A DNA stretch of 63,201 nucleotides from Streptomyces albiflavescens (GCF_014645835.1 NZ_BMMM01000035.1:1-63201); one strand, 5' to 3'; counted from the stretch's first letter, positions 24,134-33,075 are shown. The notes: generated from the letters alone by a model not told the origin. A program made the numbers and translations.

Positions 24134-25825
24134 ATGAGTACCGAGGGCGTGGCCGAGTCGCGGAACACGGCAGCAGAGGAGGACGTCGCGCACCTCTTGG
24201 TGCGCTGCCTGCGGGCCGAGGGCGTGGAGTACGTCTTCGGGATTCCCGGTGAGGAGAACATCCGCTTCGTCGACGCTCTGAACGGCTCCGGGATCCGGTA
24301 CATCCTGGTGCGACACGAGCAGGCTGCCTCGTTCATGGCGGAGATCTACGGGCGGCTGACCGGCCGGGCCGGAGTGTGCTCGGCCACGCTGGGGCCTGGC
24401 GCGATCAATCTGCTGCTCGGCACCGCGGACGCCATGACCAACAGCGCGCCGATGGTGGCCCTGGCCGCACAGGGGTCGCTGCGCCGCATCCACAAGGAGT
24501 CGCACCAAGTCATCGACCTGGTGTCGATGTTCGCCCCCGTCACCCAGTGGGCGGCCCAGATCGCGTGTCCGGACGCGGTGCCGGAGATGACGCGCAAGGC
24601 GTTCAAGACCGCGCAGAGCGAGCGCCCCGGCGCCGTGTTCCTGGCGGTGCCGGAGGACATCGAAGCGCAACGACCCGCCGAGCCGCCGGCACCCCTGCAG
24701 GTCGACGTCGTGCGCCCCGACGCACCGTCGCCCTCCCAGGTCGCGCGGGCCGTCGAGGTGCTCGCCGCCGCGCGGCACCCTGTGGTGCTGGCGGGCCACG
24801 GTGCCGCCAGAGCCGGGGCCTCGGCCGCCCTGGTGCGGTTCGCCGAGCGGCTGAACATCCCGGTCGCGACCACGTTCCACGGCAAGGGCGTCTTCCCCGA
24901 CGATCATCCGAACGCTCTCGGCGCGGTCGGCTTCATGCGCCACGACTACGGCAACTTCGGCTTCGACGCGGCCGACGTACTGATCTGCGTGGGCTACGAG
25001 ATCCAGGAGTTCGACCCGGTCAAGATCAACCCGAACGGCGACAAGCGGATCTTGCACCTACACCGTTTCCCCGCCGAGGTGGACGCCCACTACCCGGTCG
25101 CGGTGGGCGTCAGAGGTGACCCCGCTCAGGCGCTGGACGCCCTCGCGGCGGCACTGCCCGAAGGACTCACCTACGACTCGGGAAGCAGCGAGAAGATCCG
25201 CACCCTGCTCGACGAAGAACTGCGGTATGGACGCGACAACGACGCGTTCCCCCTGGCGCCGCAGCGCGTCGTGACCGATGTGCGCAGTGCGCTGGACCGC
25301 CACGACATCGTGCTCGCCGACACCGGCGCCGGAAAGATGTGGATGGCCCGCCTCTACCCCACTTACGAGCCGGACACTTGCCTGGTCTCCAACGGCCTGT
25401 CCACCATGGGGTTCTCACTGCCGGGCGGCATCGCCGCCAAGCTGGCCCGGCCGGACCGGCGAGTCCTGGCGATGATGGGCGACGGCTCGTTCCTGATGAA
25501 CTCCCAGGAACTGGAGACCGCGATCCGTGAGCGCGTCCCGCTGGTCGTCCTCGTCCTGGTGGACCAGGAGTACGGCCTGATCACCTGGAAGATGGAACTC
25601 GAACTGGGTCGCCACAGCCACACCCGGTTCACCAACCCGGACCTGGTCGCCTACGCCGAGAGCTTCGGCGCACGCGGCTACAGGATCGAGGCGGCCGACC
25701 AGCTTCTGCCTGTGCTGCGCCGTGCCCTCGACGACGACACTGTCTCCGTGATCGCCTGCCCCGTCGACTACTCCGAGAATCTGCGCCTGACCGACAGACT
25801 GGGCAGTCTCCACGGCCCGTTCTGA
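24134..25825 (+). CDS. Acetolactate-synthase-like ThDP enzyme (AlsS-type large subunit)
   Basis: A 563-residue thiamine-diphosphate enzyme, probably condensing two pyruvates to acetolactate. N-terminal PYR domain with catalytic Glu in GIPGEENIRFVDAL (about residue 40) and RHEQAASFMAEIYGRLTG. Central domain GHGAARAGASAALVRF. C-terminal PP domain with GDGSFLMNSQELETAIRERV, the metal and ThDP-binding motif, then DQEYGLITWKME. The Gln-Glu-Leu-Glu-Thr text is typical of catabolic AlsS and related enzymes rather than the anabolic IlvB, and no small-subunit gene follows. The ATG at 24134 is the natural start. No decarboxylase (AlsD) is nearby, so the pathway role is open. Confidence 0.88.
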   Translation: MSTEGVAESRNTAAEEDVAHLLVRCLRAEGVEYVFGIPGEENIRFVDALNGSGIRYILVRHEQAASFMAEIYGRLTGRAGVCSATLGPGAINLLLGTADAMTNSAPMVALAAQGSLRRIHKESHQVIDLVSMFAPVTQWAAQIACPDAVPEMTRKAFKTAQSERPGAVFLAVPEDIEAQRPAEPPAPLQVDVVRPDAPSPSQVARAVEVLAAARHPVVLAGHGAARAGASAALVRFAERLNIPVATTFHGKGVFPDDHPNALGAVGFMRHDYGNFGFDAADVLICVGYEIQEFDPVKINPNGDKRILHLHRFPAEVDAHYPVAVGVRGDPAQALDALAAALPEGLTYDSGSSEKIRTLLDEELRYGRDNDAFPLAPQRVVTDVRSALDRHDIVLADTGAGKMWMARLYPTYEPDTCLVSNGLSTMGFSLPGGIAAKLARPDRRVLAMMGDGSFLMNSQELETAIRERVPLVVLVLVDQEYGLITWKMELELGRHSHTRFTNPDLVAYAESFGARGYRIEAADQLLPVLRRALDDDTVSVIACPVDYSENLRLTDRLGSLHGPF

Positions 25826-25836
25826 CCTGACGGGCC
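25814..25836 (+). terminator. Hairpin overlapping the stop codon of the ThDP enzyme gene
   Basis: 7-bp arms GGCCCGT (25814-25820) and ACGGGCC (25830-25836); the TGA stop lies in the 9-base loop. It sits between the convergent ThDP gene and the conservon pair. Confidence 0.45.
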
Positions 25837-25956
25837 CAGGATCCGAAATGTGCGGTCTCTGTCCCTCATGGCGTCCGGCAGCCGTCTGCTTCATCCCCAG
25901 GCCGAGCACCTGTTGGCTTCGCTTCCTGAGACGCGGGCAGCCCGGGCGCGCCGCCG

Positions 25957-26376
25957 CTATCCCGCGGCCAGGGGAGCGGCGTTGAGTTCGCGTACCAACT
26001 GTGGGGTGAGCAGTTCGCCGGCACGGTCGGCGAGGACGGCCATTTCATAGCCGACCAGGCCGACGTCGCAGCCCTCGGCGGCGAGGACGCCGAGGCAGCT
26101 GCCGTCGCGGATGCGACCGACCATGAGGAAGCCCCCGAGCATTTCGATCATGACGAGCTTCATGCCGTGGAAGCCGTGCGTCGTCGCCGCATTCTGGGAG
26201 AGGCTGGTGATGCCGGAGACGACGGCGGCGAGGTGATCGGCGCGATCTCGGCCGAGGCTGTCCGAGGCGGCCATGAGGAGGCCGTCGGAGGAGACGGCGA
26301 CGGCATCGGTGACGCCGTCGGCAGTGCGTACGAACTCCGAGATGAGCCACCCGAAATTCTGGACAGCGGTGGTCAC
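25957..26376 (-). CDS. Roadblock/LC7-domain protein (conservon CvnB-type)
   Basis: A 139-residue cytoplasmic protein with the roadblock fold: FGWLISEFVRTADGVTDAVA, SSDGLLMAASDSL and MLGGFLMVGRIRDGSCLGVL are diagnostic. In Streptomyces conservons this protein acts with a sensor kinase-like CvnA, a DUF742 protein CvnC and a Ras-like GTPase CvnD at the membrane. GTG start with AAGGAG 7 bases upstream; it overlaps the kinase stop by 4 bases (GTGA), so translation is coupled. Neither CvnC nor CvnD follows: the next gene is the convergent ThDP enzyme. Confidence 0.88.
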   Translation of the reverse strand: MTTAVQNFGWLISEFVRTADGVTDAVAVSSDGLLMAASDSLGRDRADHLAAVVSGITSLSQNAATTHGFHGMKLVMIEMLGGFLMVGRIRDGSCLGVLAAEGCDVGLVGYEMAVLADRAGELLTPQLVRELNAAPLAAG

Positions 26377-28502
26377 GATGACGCTCCTTGTTTGCTTTGG
26401 GCCTCGGCACGGGCGACGCCTGCTCGGAAGCCGTTGAGCAGGGAGGAGACAGCGGGCCTGACGGGCGGGGGTGAGGTGGAGGGGCCCTCCACGGGGGCGA
26501 GCAGGCGCCCGGGGAGGGCCAGGAGTGCGGACAGTCCGCCACCGGTGGTGTCGAAGAGGTGGACTTGGGTGCCGTCACCGAGGCGGTGGGCGAGCCGGCC
26601 GACGACGAGGTGGCCGAGGACCCGGGTGGGCGCGGCGAGGAGAGCCTCCTCGCCTGTGCCGGAGAGGCGGGCGTTGGCCCGTTCCTTGTCGGCTTCGGAC
26701 ATGCCGATGCCGTGGTCGACGACAGCGATGCAGTACGCGTGGTCCTCGGCGTCGTGCCAGCCGTGCACCTCGACCGGTTCGGTCGGTGGCGAGAACGTCA
26801 GCCCGTTCTCGATGAGTTCGGCAAGGAGGTGGGCGACATCGGCGACGGCGTGCCCGCGCACCCGCACCGGCTCCACGGTCGCGATCAGGACCCGTCGGTA
26901 GTGCTCCACCTCGGCGACGGCGGACTGGACGACTTCCAGGCCGTCGGCGGGTGCTGCCGTGGGCCGCGGTGGATTCTGCCCGGCCAGGACCAGAAGGCTT
27001 TCGGCGTTGCGCCGCATCCGGGTGGCGAGGTGGTCGAGCTCGAAGAGCTCGGCGAGGGCGTCCGGGTCAAGTTCCTGACGTTCCAGGCGGGTGATGAGGC
27101 TGAGCTGACGGCGCACGAGGTTCTGGTTGCGGCGGCCGAGATTGGCGAGCGATTCAGTGGTGTTACGGCGCAGGCTGGCCTGCTGGGTGGCCAGGTGGAG
27201 GGCGGTGTGTTCCACCTGGTGCAGGGACGCTGCGACCTCGGCGATCTCCGCCGCGCCGCCCAGCAGCCGTGCATCGGGGTTGTCCGGCGCGTCAGCCGGT
27301 GGGAGGAGCTCCACGTGGTCGGGTGGGGACTGCTGGATACGGGCGACGGTTGCGGGCAGCCGGTGCCGTGCCACGTCGTGGGCGGCTGCGGTGAGCGCGC
27401 CGAGGGGGCGCGTGAGGGAACGGGAGGCGAAAGCGGCGAGGCCCGCGACGAGGGCGGCCATGAGCGCTCCCGCGACGAGATAGGCGGCGAGGCCGGTCTC
27501 GGCGTCGTGGCTGAGCCGGTCGGCCCGGTCCCTTGCGTCGTCACCGACTGACTGCTGGACGGCGTACAGGTCGTCGACGAGTACGGTCATCGCATCCCAC
27601 CAGGAGCGGGCGTCGGCGCGCATCGCGGAGCCGTCGGCGGCGTCTTCCGCCCGGTTCTCGTAGGCGGTGGCGCGTTCGGCGTCCTCGGTGGCGAAGGCGT
27701 TCTTCACGGCCGCGCGCTGGGGTGCGGTGGCGGTCTGCCTATAGCGGGCGAGGGCGGCGAGGCGCGTGGCACGTACCTCGGTGAAGGTGAGGTACTCGCG
27801 GTCGTGGAAGCCACCTTTGGCGAACACGCCGTTGAGGAGGCCGCGTTCGAGTGCGACTGATTCCTTGGCCGCGGCCAGTTCTCGCAACGCCGCCAGATCG
27901 TCATGCAGTTGACGGTCGGTGCCAGTCGTGGTTTCCGCTACCGGGTCGACGGCGTTGAGGGCGTCGACGGCGGTGGTGTAGAAGGTCAGGGTCGCGGCCC
28001 GATCCGCGCTGCCCTTGTCGGCAGCGGCCCGGATGTCGGCAAGACGCTGCAGGTGCCGCTGGATGACATCCTCGACGGCGCTTTCGGGGCGCATTCCGCG
28101 CAGCGCTGTGTCAACGCGCTTGCGCGTAGCGGTGAGCGGTGAGCGGAACTCCCCCTCACCTCCCAACAAGCCATTGGTGAGGCCGCGTTCGCGTTGCAGC
28201 TGGTGCACCAAAGCCTGGATGCGCAGGCTGAGGCCAACCTCGGAACGGGTCGTCCGGGCGTCACCGAGCGCCTCGGCGCGCCCGTACACGGCGAGGCCGG
28301 CCACCGCCAGCAGCAGGCAGATCGGGACCGTGATGACCACCGCCACACGGCCCCTGATGCTGCGCCAGCCGGGCATCGGCCGACGGCCCGGAGACGTCAG
28401 GCTTCCACTGCGGCGGCGCCCTGAACTGCCCCTGCCTAAACCGCTCTTGCCGATTGCGCCGAGCCGGCTGAGTACCGACCGTACTGGCGTGCACACCCTC
28501 AT
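26373..28502 (-). CDS. Membrane sensor histidine-kinase-like protein with NIT domain (CvnA-type)
   Basis: A 709-residue membrane protein. ATG at 28502. A basic N-terminus, transmembrane helix 1 (VAVVITVPICLLLAVAGLAV), then an extracytoplasmic all-helical nitrate/nitrite-sensing (NIT) domain of about 270 residues (QRERGLTNGLLGG, ERGLLNGVFAKGGF). Transmembrane helix 2 (AAYLVAGALMAALVAGLAAF), HAMP-like linker, and a C-terminal HATPase: AELIENGLTFSPPTEPV (N-box) and AVVDHGIGMSEADKERANAR (G1). The conserved phospho-acceptor His of ordinary kinases is not evident; NTTESLANLGRRNQNLVRRQ replaces it, as in conservon kinases. It is coupled to the roadblock gene. Confidence 0.88.
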   Translation of the reverse strand: MRVCTPVRSVLSRLGAIGKSGLGRGSSGRRRSGSLTSPGRRPMPGWRSIRGRVAVVITVPICLLLAVAGLAVYGRAEALGDARTTRSEVGLSLRIQALVHQLQRERGLTNGLLGGEGEFRSPLTATRKRVDTALRGMRPESAVEDVIQRHLQRLADIRAAADKGSADRAATLTFYTTAVDALNAVDPVAETTTGTDRQLHDDLAALRELAAAKESVALERGLLNGVFAKGGFHDREYLTFTEVRATRLAALARYRQTATAPQRAAVKNAFATEDAERATAYENRAEDAADGSAMRADARSWWDAMTVLVDDLYAVQQSVGDDARDRADRLSHDAETGLAAYLVAGALMAALVAGLAAFASRSLTRPLGALTAAAHDVARHRLPATVARIQQSPPDHVELLPPADAPDNPDARLLGGAAEIAEVAASLHQVEHTALHLATQQASLRRNTTESLANLGRRNQNLVRRQLSLITRLERQELDPDALAELFELDHLATRMRRNAESLLVLAGQNPPRPTAAPADGLEVVQSAVAEVEHYRRVLIATVEPVRVRGHAVADVAHLLAELIENGLTFSPPTEPVEVHGWHDAEDHAYCIAVVDHGIGMSEADKERANARLSGTGEEALLAAPTRVLGHLVVGRLAHRLGDGTQVHLFDTTGGGLSALLALPGRLLAPVEGPSTSPPPVRPAVSSLLNGFRAGVARAEAQSKQGASS

Positions 28503-29034
28503 AATCACGAAACTAGTCCGACCGCGGCGGCGGCCGGTTTCCGACCTGTTAGGCCGCGCGGGAGATTCAGTTGCGCCGCCCTCACACGTCGGGCCGAGGG
28601 ACTGTGACCGCGGAGGACAAGACGTGCGGTCGGGGGCAGAGTTAGGTGACGTCAGGCACCGCCCGCAGCCCAGCACACCAGGGGCCGTGGTCGGCGTACG
28701 GCGTGGCCCAGCGCATGAAGGAAGAAGCCAGGCTGAGAAGCGCAAGAAACGCCGCCCCAGCTGACATCCACGAGCGACATCTACTGGCGAGGACCGGTCC
28801 TTCTGCGCAGTGGCGAAGGCCCTGAGCTGGGGATGTGCAGGTGTACTGGGTGGGAGCTGCGGTTGATCGTTCAGCCAAGGTGAGCATCACAGGCCGTCTC
28901 GGTGCCGCGGTGTGCGCCTGACGTGCAGTAATGCCTCTCTACGCCGTGGAGCGCCCGCCTCCCGCGCTGGACGATTCGTTGCCCGCGCTCCAGCGGGGGA
29001 CAATGGGACTCCCGGGCCGGGAGAGGTGGTGGCG
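28503..29034. other. Divergent intergenic region, no gene recognised
   Basis: 530 bases between the CvnA-type gene and the GNAT-AAA+ gene. Several open frames exist (for example 28642-28890 minus) but show no recognisable motif. It must carry both promoters. Confidence 0.45.
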
Positions 29035-30312
29035 GTGCCCGCATGGCATCTGCGCGACTATCACGACGACGACCTTGACCAGGCGATCCAGATCTGGGAC
29101 CAGAGCCGCCAGGCCGACGAGGACCCGGTGTTTCCGGTCTCCGAGGTGATGGCCGCGGCCAAGGCCGGTCAGGCGGCTGTGGTCGCCGTGGTCGGCGACG
29201 AGATCGTCGGAATGGCTGTGGCTCAGGCGCAGGGCAGGCGAGGGTGGATTCTCCTGGTGGCGCTCGCCTCCCGATGGCGCGAGCGGGGGATCGGCAGTGC
29301 TTTGCTCACTGAGCTGGAGCGGCGCCTGCGGGCACTGGGCGTGCGCCACATCAGCGCGCTGATGCCCGCGGGCGTCGCCGGGACGAAGGCTCTGGAGAAC
29401 TCCGGCTACCAGTTCCGCGGCGACCTGACCTACTACGAGAAGCTCGAACCGCCGGGTACCGCCAACGCCGACGTTCTCGCGGCGCTGGGCGGCCGCATCC
29501 TGCCCGCGGGGCTCTGGGACGCCATGGCGGGCATGGAGCGGGAGAAGCAGGTCGTCGAACGTCGTGTCGTGCTCCCGCTGACGGAGCCGACGCTGGCCGA
29601 CCAGTACGGTGTCGTCCCGCCCAAGGCGGTCATCCTGTTCGGCCCACCCGGCACCGGAAAGACCAGTTTCGCCAAAGCAGTCGCCTCGCGGCTCGACTGG
29701 CCGTTCGTGGAGCTCTTCCCGTCCCGGCTCGCCGCCGACACGAGTGAGGGGCTGGCCACGGCACTGCGGGACGCCTTCGCGGAACTGGCGGAACTGGACT
29801 CGGTCGTGCTCTTCATCGACGAGGTCGAGGAGATCGCCGGCGCGCGATCCGGGAAGGCGGTCGATCCCGGGCACGGGGTGACCAACGAGTTGCTCAAACT
29901 CATCCCCGTCTTCCGCGAGCACGATGCGCGGCTCCTGGCCTGTGCCACCAACTCGGTACGCTCTCTCGACGCGGCCTTTCTGCGACCCGGACGGTTCGAC
30001 TACGTCATCCCCATCGGCCCCCCTGACCCGACCGCCCGTGCAGCGATCTGGGCCCGCTACCTGAGGGCCGCCGCCGACTCGGTGGACCTCACCCGGCTGG
30101 TCGGGGCGAGCGAGCTGTTCACCCCGGCCGACATCGAGTTCGCTGCCCGCAAGGGCGCCCAGGCGGCCTTCGAACGCGAAGTCACGCAACGCCAAGGCCG
30201 ACCGGCCACCACCGAGGACTACATGACCGCCATCGCCGACACCCGGCCAACGCTCACCGCACGGGCGATCGAGGAATTCACCGAGGACATCGAGAAGTAC
30301 AGTCGGCTCTGA
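29035..30312 (+). CDS. GNAT acetyltransferase fused to AAA+ ATPase
   Basis: A 425-residue cytosolic fusion protein. Residues 1-140 are a GNAT N-acetyltransferase: LRDYHDDDLDQAIQIWDQS, acetyl-CoA loop WRERGIGSALLTEL (81-94), ALENSGYQFRGDLTYYEK. Residues 165-425 are a classic AAA+ module: Walker A FGPPGTGKTSFAKA (202-215), Walker B VVLFIDEVEEIAG, sensor 1 LLACATNSVRSLD, Arg-finger text AAFLRPGRFDYVIP, and a helical lid ending IEFAARKGAQAAFEREV. The AAA+ part resembles Cdc48/FtsH-type unfoldases but has no protease domain. The GTG at 29035 is the likeliest start (GGAGAGG 8 bases upstream), with a tandem GTG pair just before it. It stands alone. The substrate of either domain is unknown. Confidence 0.85.
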   Translation: MPAWHLRDYHDDDLDQAIQIWDQSRQADEDPVFPVSEVMAAAKAGQAAVVAVVGDEIVGMAVAQAQGRRGWILLVALASRWRERGIGSALLTELERRLRALGVRHISALMPAGVAGTKALENSGYQFRGDLTYYEKLEPPGTANADVLAALGGRILPAGLWDAMAGMEREKQVVERRVVLPLTEPTLADQYGVVPPKAVILFGPPGTGKTSFAKAVASRLDWPFVELFPSRLAADTSEGLATALRDAFAELAELDSVVLFIDEVEEIAGARSGKAVDPGHGVTNELLKLIPVFREHDARLLACATNSVRSLDAAFLRPGRFDYVIPIGPPDPTARAAIWARYLRAAADSVDLTRLVGASELFTPADIEFAARKGAQAAFEREVTQRQGRPATTEDYMTAIADTRPTLTARAIEEFTEDIEKYSRL

Positions 30313-30540
30313 AAGCGATCCCGCCGCTTGGCCGACGTCAACAGCCACAGGCGTCAGTCGGCATTCCTCGGTGATTGGGCCAGGTCATCGGGCCGCGCCG
30401 GAGAAACATGGCCGCCGACCTCTGCCACCAGCAGCCCCTGGCGCACAGGGTGACGGGGCAAGGGCCGGAGCCCCTGGAAGGGGCTTGGGCGCACGCGCCG
30501 GCGCTCATCGGCCGGCCCCGCCCACGGCCTGCCGCCGGGT

Positions 30541-31338
30541 TCACCGCCCTCCGGGGGCCTCGATGGCAAGCACACGATCGCGCAGGACAGGGAGTTCGGA
30601 GCGGATCCGGGCAACTTGGGTCATGTCGAAATCCACCGTCACCGTCTCCTCTGCGGTGCGGGCCTCGCCCAGGACGGTTCCCCAGGGGTCGATAACCGTG
30701 CTGTGTCCTGCCTGCTGCACACCGCCATGGGCACCTGCCGCGCAACAGGCCAGGAGGAAGACCTGCTCCTCCAGGGCCCTTGTGCGAGTGAGGAGCTGCT
30801 AATGGCTGAGACGGGCCGCGGGCCATGCGGCGGGCACCACGATCAGCTCCGCGCCCGCATCGAGCAGGCCCCGGAAGAGTTCGGGAAAACGGAGGTCGTA
30901 GCAGATGGCGAGGCCGATCACACCGAAGTCGGTGGGCACGGTCACGATGTCGGCGCCGCCGCCCATCATGGTCGCCTCGCCGGTGTCGAAGCCATATCGG
31001 TGGATCTTGCGATAGCTGCCGTGCAGCTCGCCGGCCCGGTCGAAAAGGAGAGCGGTGTTGTACAACGTCCCGTCCCCGTCCCGCTCGACGATCGATCCGG
31101 CATGGAGCCACGCCCCGGCCTCCCGGGCAGCGGCGGACATGACCTCGGCAGTGGGGCCATCGACCCCTTCGGCATCGCGCCCCCAGCGGTCGTACGACCA
31201 GGCACCGGCCGTCCACAGCTCCGGCAGGACCACCAGATCGTCGCCCGTGCTGCCGCGGACCAGCGAAGCTGCCCTGTGACGGCGCTCGTCGGCGGAGTCC
31301 GACGAGTCCACGGACAGCTGTATCAGCGAGGCACGCAT
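30541..31338 (-). pseudogene. Nitrilase-superfamily amidohydrolase interrupted by one in-frame amber codon
   Basis: 266 codons of full-length nitrilase/omega-amidase-type sequence from ATG 31338 (AGGTGA upstream) to TGA at 30541. The catalytic triad is intact: Glu40 (VVLPELW), Lys111 (SYRKIHRYGF) and Cys146 (LAICYDLRFPEL). Codon 180 (30799-30801) is TAG, flanked by ARLSH and QLLTRTRALEEQVFLLACCA in the same frame. In relatives this position is Trp (H-W-x-L-L..RA.E.Q), so TGG to TAG explains it. The 86 codons after it, including GHSTVIDPWGTVLGEA, remain coding-like. It is either a fresh nonsense mutation, a sequencing error, or read-through. Without read-through the product lacks a third of the fold. 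Confidence 0.85.
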
Positions 31339-31572
31339 GGCTGTCACCTCCGAGACCGTTTCGGCACGGTCCAAGGGAACCCGTTCTTTATCAGCGTAGG
31401 AAACAACATGTGCATCTCGCGTCCCGTGGGAGGAAAGCGCCCGGCGCCCCTCGGGGCCGCGGTCTGACGGCACCGCGCACTGCTGTACCGCACGGTTCTC
31501 CGACGGATACCAGCCGACAGCGCCACCCGGAAGTTCGGGCCCCCGCGCGCCTGCCGACCGGCACGCGGTCGG

Positions 31573-31980
31573 ACCGAGTCGCACCACTTACTCGCCGCGC
31601 TGCGCCGGGCCGGGCCGCCCTATCGGCAGACAGTGGGCGAGATCGCGGCCGCCGTACCGCTCAGCCAGGGCGGCCTCACGATGCAGGCGGACCGTCTCGC
31701 GGAGTCCGGCCTGATCGAACGCGAACGCGACGAGCGGGACCGACGGATCGTTCGCCTGCGCCTCACGGCGGCCGGCCAGGATCTGGCACGAAGGGTGGCC
31801 GACGCCCGTGCCGCGGGCGAGTGGGACATGCTCGCCGGGCTCCCACCCGCGGAGCAGCGGCAACTGGAGGCTCTGCTCGGCTCGTTGGGCCAGTCGCTGA
31901 CAAACACCGACCCGAACAAGTTAACTGACCCGGACGAGGGGGCCATCGACCCGAACAAGGCCGCGGCCCCGAAAAACTGA
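31573..31980 (+). pseudogene. MarR-family regulator lacking its N-terminus
   Basis: MarR winged-helix sequence: HHLLAALRRAGPPYRQTVGE, IAAAVPLSQGGLTMQADRLA, ESGLIERERDERDRRIVRLR, LTAAGQ, and a dimerisation helix to PAEQRQLEALLGSLG. The first usable start is a GTG at 31633, inside the DNA-binding domain; coding character begins about 20 codons earlier (31573) with no start and no N-terminal helices. It therefore looks truncated. The tail carries an odd repeat (TDPNKLTDPDEGAIDPNK) and a rare TTA leucine codon at 31921-31923, with a second TTA at 31588. It is divergent from the broken nitrilase gene. Confidence 0.65.
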
Positions 31981-32177
31981 GCCTTTCCCCGTCCTCACCG
32001 GGGTGCGGAACGGGGGACCTTCAGGGCGTCGCGCCCAGAATTCACCCAGCAGGCGGAAAGGGTCTCGACCGCCGCTGAATTGTCGAGCCATCACCTGGGC
32101 GCCGCAGTGCTACAACCGGGCCGTAGACTAGGACGCTGCCTCCGCGTCGGGTGTGAGGCGGCCGATCAGAAGGGCGC

Positions 32178-32372
32178 GTGTCCGTGTTCCAGGATGTCCC
32201 GATCTATCAGCGCCTCGTTGCGGAGCGCGGTGACATTCCTGCGCAGGTGCGTGGCGAGGCCGAGCGGATTCTCCACGACCTTCAGCGGGTGATGCGGCCG
32301 CTGCAGGATCCGTACTTCACCGGCGGGCACTCTGCTGCACCCGCTGGTCCGGCGTTGCCGCCGCCGCGCTGA
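32178..32372 (+). CDS. Small hypothetical protein
   Basis: A 64-residue protein, GTG start with AAGGG nearby. The first 45 residues are a helical, protein-like segment (FQDVPIYQRLVAERGDIPAQ, VRGEAERILHDLQRVM) and the tail is Pro/Ala-rich. It resembles small conserved Streptomyces proteins of unknown function. A TAGACT-type -10 hexamer about 55 bases upstream could be its promoter. Confidence 0.5.
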   Translation: MSVFQDVPIYQRLVAERGDIPAQVRGEAERILHDLQRVMRPLQDPYFTGGHSAAPAGPALPPPR

Positions 32373-32814
32373 CCCCCGGCCCGTCCGGGCACGATGCGCG
32401 CCGACGGCCGCCCACGGACCGTCGCAACCGTCGCCTCGTGCCGAACTGCCGTGCTCGCCCGCACCGTCGGCGGGCGGGGTCGCGGCAGGCCGGTCGGACG
32501 ACGACTGACACCGCCTCCGAGATCTTCTTCCCCGAGCTCGCCGTCACCGCCGTTTGTGCGGCCTCCTCGCCCGGCATCCGCCGCCGTCGGAGGGCTGGGT
32601 GCCGGCCGGCTCGTGCGGCTGGCTCCCGTCCGCTCCGCGGTACCGCTTGGCCTCCGTCAGCATCACTCGGTCGCCGTGCTGTACGAGGGCGTCGGGCCGC
32701 CAGGCCTCGCGGAGCGCGGCGTCGAGGGTGACACCGTTGCGCTGCGCCTCGGCCGCAAGGAGCTCCTTCAGCGCCTCGAGGCGGGGGTTCGTCAGCAGAC
32801 CGGTCCGGGAATCC

Positions 32815-33027
32815 GCGAACCCGCCCGCTTCCAACCGGTCCAAGGCCGACCAGGACTCCGGCACCTGGTTGCCCCTGTCCAAGGGCTACCGCTGCCAGTA
32901 CGTCACCGACTGGGTCGCCGACAAGACGAGGTACCAGCTCGCCATCGACCCGACCGAACAAGCAGCGCTCTGGGAGAACCTCAGCCGCTGCCCGGACGTC
33001 CCGATCACGGTCACCCTCGCCCGGTAA
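32815..33027 (+). pseudogene. HNH-family endonuclease C-terminal remnant
   Basis: The frame reads SNRSKADQDSGTWLPLSKGY then RCQYVTDWVADKTRYQLAID, and ends 11 bases before a terminator hairpin. It matches the end of secreted or lipoprotein HNH (GmrSD/DUF1524-like) nucleases of Streptomyces (SNRSKADQDPA.W.P....C.Y...W...K..W.L). The HNH core itself (the DHV-type motif) is missing, so only the last 70 residues survive. The rest of 32373-33465 shows no clear gene; a minus-strand frame at 32544-32882 is discussed under rejected items. Confidence 0.6.
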
Positions 33028-33040
33028 CGGCACACACGAA

Positions 33041-33075
33041 GGCCCCGGCTGGACGGGGGGAGACCAGCCGGGGCC
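33041..33075 (+). terminator. Intrinsic terminator
   Basis: Perfect 12-bp arms GGCCCCGGCTGG (33041-33052) and CCAGCCGGGGCC (33064-33075) with an 11-base loop, directly after the HNH remnant stop. Its survival suggests the nuclease gene was once complete here. Confidence 0.75.

Noticed and set aside
28642..28890. Minus-strand 82-codon frame upstream of the GNAT-AAA+ gene
   Set aside because: One hydrophobic stretch (AGAAFLALLSLASSF) but no ribosome site or known motif; it overlaps the divergent promoter region.
32544..32882. Minus-strand 112-codon frame with WRPDALVQHGDRVMLTEAKR
   Set aside because: The middle looks coding, but the 5-prime part is antisense to the HNH remnant and the ends are low-complexity. 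At best it is a fragment of unknown type, so it was not annotated.
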